DNA of 64,000 nucleotides from positions 696,467 through 760,466 of the forward strand of contig JAAOMT010000659.1 in assembly GCA_016748015.1 (NCBI GenBank). Reading direction: 5' to 3'. The notes under the pieces are model-generated. The model searched no databases. It had not been told where the DNA came from and was given only the letters and a program-made list of their open reading frames with translations. The stretch's first letter is position 1, and each line of letters begins with the position of its first letter. A program made the translations under genes and the position numbers. This document shows positions 55,273 through 64,000 of this stretch, piece after piece. Origin of the DNA: Geosiphon pyriformis. Taxonomy: Eukaryota > Glomeromycota > Glomeromycetes > Archaeosporales > Geosiphonaceae.

Positions 55273-57531
55273 AAAACCAAAAAAACATTAAGCAAGCCAT
55301 TGAGTAAAATTAATTTTTCATTGAGTAACATTGATGATGATATTCTCTTGGATGCTCTATTGAAACTCCCTCCACCTTTCAAGAATCTGGTCAACATTTC
55401 TGTTCGCAAATTTTTTGCTTTGGATATTGGGTTGAACAATGTAATTAAGAAATCTTCTCAGGAGAAGCTTGCAGTAGTCAGGAAGTTGTTTTCAAAAATC
55501 AATGGTTTTGGGAGGGCCTTTACCTCCTCAAAATTTGCTGGAATCATCAAAGCATTGTTTACTTTCAAATTAAACTTGGCACAAGCTTCCAAAAAGACTG
55601 AAGAAGCAAAAATTTTGGTAAATACCAATCTCAAAAAATCTTCTGGATGTTCAAATTGGGCTGTGGTATTGAAAAAAATTCCAGTGAGAACATCTGTTGA
55701 GGCTGTGCAAGCTGTAGTGTCTGAGTTTGGAAAGATTAAGGCAATCAAAATGCAATTGGTGAGTTTGTGGCAAAAGGTGATCATCAAGTTAGATAATTAA
55801 AATCAAGCTGATCTTTTGGCTTCTAAGTGGTTTATTCTTATTAGGAAAGATGCAGTGCATATGGTCAAGACTGACATTGACAAACAAATGTGGGATGCCA
55901 GAGATATTCACAGAGCATTGCTCTATACTCTCTCTATGAAAATAACTGCTCATGACCTGTGAGACTTCATTGGTTCTATGGGTGAAAAAACCTGTGTCAT
56001 TGATTGCAATTCTGTTAATTATACTTGCACTTATTGTGCCACAATGTGTTTCAAATTTGAGTCAGATTTGGCTAATATGATTGCTGTAACACCTGTTATA
56101 AAGGAAGTCAGTTTCCATTGGTCTTGTCTTTTGTTGGCTTTGTGTTCAGTATGTAAGAATTCTGGTTATATGTCTCTTACTTGTAAGTCAGTTAAAGTTG
56201 GAACAATTCTCAGAGGCAGGAAAGCCCTCCTTTCAGCCCAAAACCAGTTCAGATTTGCAAAAATTTATGAAAAAAAGTCAGCACCTATCTCTTGTTTTCT
56301 GGCTTTCAATGGAAAAACTTGGGCATCAGTAATTAGTGCTCCTCCTATGAGTTCTCTTCATGGTATCCACTTCTCTTTTGGTTTTATTGATGATGATAAA
56401 CCTCTCTCTTTTGGTGTGAATAATTTGGAAAAATGATTGGTTAATATTAAAAGCAGTCTTACCAGTCTTGTAGAACATATTGGTAAGTTGGCTAAAAAGT
56501 TGGACTCTCTCATACCAACAGTTTTCCAGCCTAGTTCTGAATGTCAGCTGCCGGTGACCTCTTCTTTACAGAATCTGGAGGGTGATATAGTAATGAAAGT
56601 GGGCTCAAGTGAGACCACTAGTGGTGAAACTGCTATGGTTTTGGATTCATCTGTGTCTCCTCATATGATCAGGTTAGAAAATATGCTGGAAGGCCTTTCT
56701 GCTTCTGTTCTGAGTCTGTCTGCCTAATTTGATGGTCTGGTTTTGGCTGGTAATGTGCTTCTCCAATTCTCTTCTCAATGAACATTCTAGTTTGGAAAGT
56801 TGCAACTTGCAACATTAGAGAAATAAACAATTCTGCAAAACAAGATAATATTATTCGTTGACATAAGGACATAGGCAACTTAATTTCTATTTTTACGGAA
56901 TCAAAACTAAAGAGAAATATTTGCCCATGAATTGCTAATAGGTTTAATGGTGTTTGGGTCTTCACTTCTGGTTTAGAATCTGGTTATTTGGATGTTGGTG
57001 TTATTGTCATTATGGATTCTTCTTTGGCAAGACATGTGAACAGAGTTTTTGAGATGTCTGGTCAGCTTCTCTCCATTAAACTGCTTTTCAAGGATAAAAT
57101 TTTGGTGTCAATTTTGGGACTTTACACTGGTGCTTCCTCAGTGGTTTGGTTCTTTCAGACTGGTAAGATCAACTCTTTTATTGTAAAAGCTGCAAATGAA
57201 TCATCTTTTGTCATTCTCAGTAGTGATTTCAATGAAAACAGCTCTCATAAGTGTGTGAGTTTCAAAAGATGTGCTGATTTGGGACTTGTTAATTCTTTGG
57301 TTGGTAGCCTGGCCATCAAAAAACCTACTTAGACAAACTCTAAGGAATTCATAAAGACTATTGACTTCATATTTGTCTCTCCGAATCTGGTTAATGCAAT
57401 AGTGCACCAAGAGGTTTTGGAAGTTGGTAAGTATTTTAACACAGATTACAAGACAGTTTTTATGTCTGTAGGTCTCGATAGCCTTTTAGACACACAGTTA
57501 AACTCTCTTTACAAACAGGCAAATAAGGATT
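55273..57531 (+). repeat. Second copy of the 2259-bp duplication
   Basis: It starts directly after the gap, within LINE2 ORF1, and runs through the ORF1 end and the endonuclease to GGATT. From there the unique LINE2 sequence goes on (57532). See 52994-55252. Confidence 0.9.
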
Positions 57532-58200
57532 AGTGGAAGTTCAATTTCAAGAATGTTGGTAAAGATAAGTAAAATAATTTCAAGAATGCCACAATGGCCA
57601 ATGTGGCGATGTTTTCAAATAAGTTTGCTGCAGCTTCAAGGTTCTCAGATTTGGATACAATATGGGATGTTATTCGTAAAGTTATAATGTTTTTGGCTAA
57701 TGAAATATTCAAAAAAAAATGATTTAAGGACAATGATTACATCTTCACCAAAGGGTCTTCGAGATTTTACAGATTGGAACTTTTAGTTTTGAAAATTGTT
57801 AGGGCTTTTCATGGAGGTGGTGTTGATAATTTTGTTTCTCTTATAGAATGCTGGTGTTCTTTGAACAGTGTTGAAGCTTTGGTTGTTCAGGATTTGATAG
57901 ACTCTAGTGTGTTTTTTGATTGTGTTTGTTCTGTCCTTTCTGGTGCTAGAAAATCTTATTGTGCTTTGAAGCTGGCAGAATCTCTGAGAGCTAAAGAGGC
58001 AAACATTAAATCCACTATTGACAAAAAAATGGAGAGCTTTGAAATGGATAAAGGTTATACTATTAAAAGTGTGTTGAAGTGCCCTTTTTGCAAGGTGGTG
58101 CTTGACCATTTGGTTGTTGATAATGAGCTGGTTTTGGAGTCTAGTTTGGTTAAGTTTAAAGTTAATACAATTATAAAAAATTAAACCCAAAAGTGTTAGA
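56778..58200 (+). pseudogene. LINE2 ORF2, endonuclease part
   Basis: The ATG at 56778 (MNILVWKVATCNIREIN) keeps the Trp that LINE1 lost. Endonuclease motifs are FTESKL, ILGLYTGASS, ILSSDFNEN (GDFN partly kept as SDFN), DFIFVSPN and FNTDYK (the SDH motif, His to Tyr). Stops occur in between (for example near 57330). The linker 57774-58184 is open and matches LINE1. Confidence 0.84.
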
Positions 58201-59915
58201 CAGTTCCTGATGTTTTTGATAATTGGTGTCATTAGTATCAGCCTTTGAGACATGTTTTTGATGGAGCTTTTTCTGGTGTGATGTGTTTAATTGATTTTGA
58301 TGAATTTTTTGGGGTGGTTTCTAATCTGCCTAATGGCAAAGCTGTTGGTCTTTCAAATATCTTGAATGAGCTTTGAAAACATTGTGATAAATCTATTCTA
58401 AACATGCTCTTGGTGCTTCTAAATTGTTGTTTGTCTGATGAATCTGTTTCTAATCCTTGGAAAAAAGCCTGGGTCTTAATAATTCCCAAACCATATGAGT
58501 GAAAAAGTGTTTTAATGAATACTTACCCTATTATATTGATTGAGACAGCTTGCAAAATTCTCTCCAAGATCCTCTCTGATAGAATCTCCTCAGCTTGTAG
58601 TACTTTTGATGTTCTTTATGAAGACAATTTTTCAGTTTTGAAGGGTACAATGACTCAGTTTCCTATTTTTGCAATTGAGTTGGTCATTAAGGATGCTTTA
58701 GAGAAAGACCAGGAGCTCTGGCTGGTCTTGTAGGACATGTGGAAAGCATATGATTCAGTTGGCTGGAATCATCTTAAGAAAAGTTTGGTCAGAATTAAAA
58801 TGTGTAACAGGTTCATTTGATTTTTTGGTAATATTCATAGGGGTCATACCAACCGAGTCATGACAGATTTTGGTTTAACAAATAGTTATTATGTACATAA
58901 TGGTTTGGACCAAGGAGAAGTTTTTTCTTCCCTTCTGTGACATGTGTTTTATAATTCTCTGTTGTGTGAAGTCAAGTGTCATAAAAGTGTATATGGATAC
59001 AGGATCAATTCTTATTTTATTTTCAAGAGTGGTCACATTAAATCTTGGGCTGGATTTTTCTCCTTTTTTGCTGCTGGTGCTTTTGTTGATAATACAATTT
59101 GGGTTGGTAGCAGTCAGAATGCTACTCAACACATTTTTAACGTTGCTAGTGAATTTTTCCGAATTAATGACATTTTTATTAATAATGAAAAGATGGTGGC
59201 CATTCTCATCAATAGTGAAATTAGCAATCTTTCTCTTTTTATCAATGGTTCTCCTATTACTATTGCCAGAAAAGGGGAATTTCATTGGTATTTGGATATT
59301 TTTCTTTTGACTGAGAGTTTTTTAAAGCCTAGTTTGGCTAAAATGCATTTGGATGTTCGATTTTTTACCAATCTGGTCCTAAGAAAAGCTGTGTTGGATA
59401 AGCAGTTCTTATATTTAGTGTCAGTGGTTCTTCACTCTATTGTCAGCTACAGAATGCAGTTTAGTTTTGTTTCTATTGGTGTGTACAACAAATGGGATGC
59501 TCTAATTCATAAAAGCTTAAAGCTTAAGTCTGGTTTGCCACTTGACTTTCCTTGTGATACCATTCATCACTCTTTTTTTTATGGTTTGAAATCTTTTTTG
59601 CAAATTCAGTCTGAAAGTAAGATTGCTTTACTTGTTAGCTTTGTAAACTCTGGTAGAATTTTGGATTGCTTATTTTCTTACCAGTTTCATGACCTACAAA
59701 TTCAGTATTGGCACTCTGTTCATCCATTGGTCTCTTCTGTTTGTACTTGTGTCAGTGCTTCTAATAATTTTCTGACAGACATGGTTCGTATTTTTCTTGA
59801 TTGCAATTTGTCTCTGAGTGGCCCCATGGCCAGTTTTTTTCAGTTCTATGATGGAATGCCCATGTCTGCTGTTCTAAGTGAATCAAAGTTTATTAAATTT
59901 CTTTTTTTTCTCTAG
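58201..59915 (+). pseudogene. LINE2 ORF2, reverse transcriptase part, inactivated
   Basis: Motifs are LPNGKAVGLSNILNEL, ETACKILSKILSDRISSAC, DMWKAYDSVGWNHL, DQGEVFSSLL and FVDNTIWVGSS. The catalytic FVDD box is FVDN (AAT at 59091-59093), a G-to-A change. Stops near 58732, 58818 and 58940 break it. From 58944 the thumb and following region are open for 323 codons. Confidence 0.87.
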
Positions 59916-61465
59916 TGGTATGATATTGCATTTGTGGAGCAACTTTGTGATCATCATGGTGTTGTCTTTGATTGGTACATCTTTAAGCAGTGGAAAAGAT
60001 TGGACCCTATGGCTCTGTTCCAGAATGGTTTAAGTTGTCTGCTGCATTTTTCAATGATGTAACTTTCTCTCCAACTCATTCTACAGCTTTGTGTAATATT
60101 AGTTCTTTAAACATTCTTAAATCCAGTAACTTTGTGTCTATTTGCAATCATTTTTTACAAGTTGATACTAGCATTTTATCTGTATACACTGACAGATTCT
60201 TGAAGAACTTAAAAACAGTCAACTGTCAAGTCAGTGCTGCAGCTTTTTTTGAGGACATTGGTTTGAGTTTGGGTGTTGATGTATCAGGTTTGATGTCTTC
60301 TACTCTGGCAAAATTGTAGGCTATTGTGCTAGCTCTGGAGTGTGTTCTCTTGTCTAGTTCTGTTTGCTTGTTTTTGGACAGTCAATCTGCTTTGGATGCT
60401 TACAAGTTGGAATTGGGTCTGGCATGTCCTGACTTTCGTAATCAGTGTTGAATTGAGCATTAATATATTTTTAATGTTATTTATAGTAAGAATTTGAGGG
60501 TCAGTTGGCACAAAGTGAAAGGTCACTCTGGTGTTTTGGGGAATGAGTGTGTCAATGTGATTGCTGGTATTACTTCTCTTTTGGATTGGTGTCTTTCTCC
60601 TTGCATAGATGAACATTTTATTGTGGCTAATGATAATATAGTTTCTGACAATTCTAAACATTTTGTTCATGATATTTTTTGTTCTGTTTGTTATGCACAT
60701 TGGAAGGTTGGTTCTGGTTGTAAGTTTTTGAAGAACAGTTTGCTTTCTGAGATTGACTGGATTCACTTTTCATTGGTGTGGCATCCTGATTTGCACATGG
60801 CTACTGGTTTTACTAGCAGACCCTTAGCCAATACACATACATACTTTATAAAGACTTTGTATCATCACTTGCCTATGGTCATTTAGAAGTGCTTTTATAG
60901 TAAATTTTATCCTAGTGTATTGTGTTTATATTGTAGTGAAGTAGAGGTGTTAAATCATGTGTTTTCTTATAGGGTTGACAAGTCTGCCCGCCATTGGTTA
61001 TTGGACTCCTACATAGATTCTTGGAGAACACTTTCTGATTTTACTTATGCTTTTTTATGTGTGTTGCAGCTGTTGTTATTTTGCACTTCTGGTTCCTCTG
61101 TGTCTATGGCTCTCTTCAAGAGTTTTGTTTTTGATGATTGGTTCTGAGAAACTGTCTCCGTTTTCTATGATTCCAAGATGGCTGGATTGGAAATTGTTAA
61201 GTTTGTGTACTCTCTTAGTTTAGCTTTTAGTGATGATATATAGTTGGTTTGTGCTAAGCACCATGCCTATATGGAAAAGCATGGTTTGATTCCTCCTGAT
61301 GGTTTGGTTATCATCTTGGTTTTTGGTTTGTCTTCAGGGTTTTCTGCTGGTATGGTAAAACTGCTTGTTATAGCTAATGCTTTTAGTATATGTTTTGGTT
61401 TTTGCAAATCTTGTTCATTTTTCTTAAGTCTTAGTGGTTTAATCTTAGTTTACATAGCTGCATAG
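59916..61465 (+). pseudogene. LINE2 ORF2, RNase H and C-terminal tail
   Basis: RNase H motifs are VYTDRFLKN (first Asp kept), STLAKL*AI (the catalytic Glu of AELQAI is Lys here), LFLDSQSALD and KVKGHSGVLGNE. The tail has CLYCSEVEVLNHVFSY, the CX2C...H motif with the last Cys changed to Tyr. Several stops are present. It ends YIAA before TAG at 61463-61465. Confidence 0.85.
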
Positions 61466-61578
61466 TATTGTTCTGATCAGCTCAAGTGGTTGGTTACGTG
61501 TAGAAAATGCATGATTCACACCTAGTTTAAATCATTTCTTTGATGTATAGTACTAGGCTGTGTTTGGATCTTACTCAT

Positions 61579-62466
61579 TGTTACAGGTGATTCTTTGGGG
61601 TGTTGAGTGAATAACAAACCCATAATTTGGTGCTCAAAGTGATTAGTGATGATAATAATCTGAAGATATTTTATCTGAAAGTTTTCCAATTGAGTTCTTT
61701 GTATAATAGACAGTGATTCAATAGTAACAGTCTATCAGTAGTTTCTTGAAACCATAGTTTCATTGATTGCTTGCTCAGCTTGATGGTTGATGATTCTCCT
61801 GGTACAATATCCTCCGTAAGTGTATACCAATGCTGTTTCTTGACGTTAGTTCCTCTGTAAGTCTTCTAAGAGTAAGTATTGTTTAAGCAAGTTTATTCCT
61901 CTGTAAGTCCTCCAAAAATAAGTATTGTTAAGTAAGTTTTATTCCTCCATAAGTCCTCCAAGAGTAATTTTTTTAATCAAGTTAGTAGACAACAAAGAAA
62001 ATATGAAAAGATAAAAGAAAATAAATAAAAGATGAAATAAGCCAAGGCAATTTGCAAGTTAGTATCCCATCAATAGCCATGATCAAGAGCTATTGTTCCA
62101 GTGTGGTTAGATATGGATTATTATCAACATGAGATGTTGATAATGGAAATAAGTTTTGTAGTATGGAATAATTATTTATTGAGGATTGTGTTTCAAGACT
62201 AAGGATTCTGTTATATCTCTTTTTTTCTGTTCTAATGCTACTGCTATATATACATATTTGAGATTCCTTAATTTCTCAATTCCTTGCAACAGGAATTTTG
62301 GAATTCCTGGAATCTTGCAATTTCTGATGAGAGGAATCCTAAAATTCCTGGAATCCTGCAATTCCTCTAAGAGGAATCCTGGAATTTCACATTTACTATG
62401 TCTACATCTGATTGGCTAATATCTACTGACTAATAATACTATATTTTCTATATTATATGAGTAACA
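61579..62466 (-). repeat. 3' LTR of A2
   Basis: The 888-bp LTR has TGTTAC...GTAACA ends. It carries the same GGAATTCC-type repeat block (about 62270-62390, complement) and pyrimidine tract as A1, the latter read here as purine-rich (61990-62040). Confidence 0.93.
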
Positions 62467-62479
62467 TTATTCCCTCCTT

Positions 62480-62998
62480 TTAATATTGAGTTCCGTCAAA
62501 ATCTAATTCTTTTAATTCCCCTTCTTGAATTATTTCTTGAACTTTTTTTTCGAGTATTACTTGTGTTATTTTAGTTTGTAGTTCTTCAAATTGGGCATTA
62601 GTCATTTTTCCCAATTGATTACTTGTAATTGTATCCATTGTTGTGTTGAATAAGATTTCTGGTCAGTCTTGAAATCTCATATATAGCCAATAAATGGCTT
62701 GAGCTTGTGTGGTTAGATTGTTCTTTTCCACAAATTGTTCCAGTTGTCTCAGTATTGTTGTGTTAAATAACTGTTTTGTTTTGTCAGTGTACAAATTCTG
62801 GATATTTATGTGTTGTCCTAAGTAAAAATGACAATAGTTTTTTGGAAATTGTTGTGTCCACCAAGTCCAAGTTTTTCTGGTAAATTCTTGGTGTAGTCTG
62901 ACTATTTGTTGTTCTTTTATGGCCAATTTTACCTTGGTCATAATCTTGTCAATGTTTTCAAGTCTCCTCTGTTCTTTGTGTTGTGGTATCTTTGCCAT
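62480..62998 (-). pseudogene. A2 3' ORF downstream of integrase
   Basis: The ATG at 62998 (MAKIPQHKEQRRLENI) starts about 172 codons to TAA at 62480-62482, with a single TGA after YMRFQD (near 62663) where A1 has Arg. Trp-rich part RKTWTWWTQQF, then YLGQHINIQNLY, then a helical C-terminal end. It matches A1 8861-9382 along its length. Its function is not recognised. Confidence 0.7.
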
Positions 62999-64000
62999 AT
63001 TTTTGTACTGAATGGTTTGTTGATTGATTGTAATTTCTATTTCTTGGTGTTAGATTAATTGAAAAATTTGTTGTGCTAATGAATGGATGTTGTCAGTAAT
63101 CTTCATTTTTCTGGTATTTTTCATCACATTAACCATATCTTTATATATTCTTTTTGTTAATCAATTAGACATGTTGTTATCAATGATGATGATTGGTTCC
63201 AGATCTCGTGGAATCTCATCTGGTTGGACTAGTATTCTCTGTACTCCCAGTTGTGAAATATTACTGGTAGATGATGATACTATATGGTGATATGGTTTCA
63301 GTCGATCTTCATGTACTGCTTTGGTCAAGATTTTGTTATTCAATCTTAATTTGTAAGCTCCATTTCCTAGAATTTCTTCTATGTAAAATGGTCCGCCCCA
63401 TTTGGGGTCAAACTTTCCATTTCATTGTTTTTCTGCTTTGGTATGATGTAGTAGTACTTTGTTTCCAATCCTGAATTCAACTGGTTTATCTGGTAGTTGG
63501 TTATCATGTCTTTCTTTTTGCTTCTCTTGTGATCTTTGTATGTTATTAGCTGCTCTTCATTGTTTGTTTTCTAATGTTTCTATTAAGTCATATATTCTTC
63601 TTAACAATGTGTTTTTGAAATTCTCTTCTGTTATTGGTTTGGTTGGGTATGTGCTGACTTCTATTTCCACTGGTAGTGTTGCTGTTCTATCATATACTAA
63701 TTCAAATAGTGTTGCTTGTGTAGTATCTTGCTTCATTGTTCGATAAGCAAATAGTACTAATGGTATCAACAAATCCCAATTGTTTTGGTTTTTTTGGCTG
63801 AGCTTAACTATTGCTTCACACAATGTTCTGTTGAATCTTTCGACTAATCCATTGGTTTGTGGATGGTATGGTGATGATAGTGGTCTCTTAATTCTGAATC
63901 TTTGGCTCAATTCTGTTAATGTTCTATTCACAAAATGAGTTTCTTGGTCCGATAATAATTCTTTTGGACATCCATGTTAACAAATCAAATTCTGATGAAC
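62999..64000 (-). pseudogene. A2 integrase, C-terminal two thirds
   Basis: 63557-63931 is open with NRTLTELSQRFRIKRPLSS, NGLVERFNRTLCEAIVK (catalytic Glu) and LFAYRTMKQDTTQATLFEL. Downstream (63000-63556) are the GPY/F-like module (PKWGGPFYIEEILG near 63390) and the KILTKAVHEDRLKPYHH tail. Stops occur near 63425 and 63560. The DNA encoding the first two catalytic Asp positions lies at or beyond the window edge. Confidence 0.86.

Larger units (their letters stand above)
52568..61578 (+). mobile_element. LINE2: second copy of the LINE1 family, degenerate, with an assembly gap
   Basis: The 5' end (AAACTTCTTTCT, then AAAAAAGAGT) and all domains match LINE1. The 3' UTR (CACACCTAGTTTAAATCATTT...TACTAGGCTGTGTTTGG) stops at 61578, where A2 is inserted. 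The coordinates include a 20-N gap and a duplicated 2259-bp segment, so the real element is about 2.28 kb shorter. It has more stops than LINE1, and the RT box reads FVDN. Confidence 0.9.
61579..64000 (-). mobile_element. A2: second A-family gypsy element, 3' part only (cut by window edge)
   Basis: Read on the minus strand it has integrase, 3' ORF, polypurine tract and 3' LTR, all matching A1. It is inserted in the 3' UTR of LINE2. TCAT at 61575-61578 would be the left target duplication; the right one lies outside the window. It appears slightly less decayed than A1 in the visible part. Confidence 0.93.

Noticed and set aside
55123-55800. Open frame running through the N gap
   Set aside because: It joins LINE2 endonuclease to ORF1 sequence only because of the unmerged contig overlap; it is not a gene.

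Overview
This is a eukaryotic, very AT-rich, repeat-dominated window. The host genes have spliceosomal introns and fungal-type products, and the retroelement proteins look like those I know from arbuscular mycorrhizal fungi (Glomeromycotina, the Rhizophagus/Gigaspora type). That assignment is inference from family resemblance; I did not run a search.

Layout. (1) 1-21241 is a nested pile of Ty3/gypsy-type LTR retrotransposons. A plus-strand element, called A1 here (160-10284), sits inside the left LTR of a minus-strand element of a second family, B1. B1 shares its other LTR (13789-14483) with the next minus-strand element, B2 (up to 21241). (2) 21242-31079 is an extremely AT-rich stretch. Much of it is a relic of the same B family, with C/G positions almost all changed to T/A. 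A full-length non-LTR retrotransposon (LINE1, 22668-29438, EN-RT-RNase H type) has inserted into it and made a 9-bp target duplication. (3) 31080-38695 is the best preserved B element, B3, flanked by a 4-bp duplication. (4) 38696-48900 is a host gene island with three supported genes. CDC123 (minus, 7 exons, eIF2 assembly factor) and a DNAJC3/p58IPK-type ER co-chaperone (plus, 7 exons) are divergent across 349 bp. They are followed by a membrane-anchored SH3-domain protein (plus, 2 exons). (5) 49042-51644 is a decayed pogo/Tigger-like DNA transposon with terminal inverted repeats, a 57-bp minisatellite and a transposase tail. (6) 52568-61578 is a second, more decayed LINE copy (LINE2). It contains a 20-N assembly gap flanked by an apparently exact 2259-bp duplication, almost certainly two contig ends that overlap and were not merged. 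(7) 61579-64000 is the 3' part of a second A-family element (A2, minus), inserted into the LINE2 tail and cut by the window edge.

How things work together. The A elements encode Gag, protease, a Cys-rich spacer, a dUTPase-like domain, RT, RNase H, integrase and an extra 3' ORF. The B elements have Gag, protease, RT, RNase H, integrase and a different 3' ORF. All copies carry premature stops, and several catalytic residues are lost, mainly by C-to-T or G-to-A changes, so none looks autonomous. The host pair CDC123/DNAJC3 is notable because in animals and yeast both products act on eIF2 supply or its regulation. I found no tRNA, rRNA, CRISPR array or prokaryotic operon.
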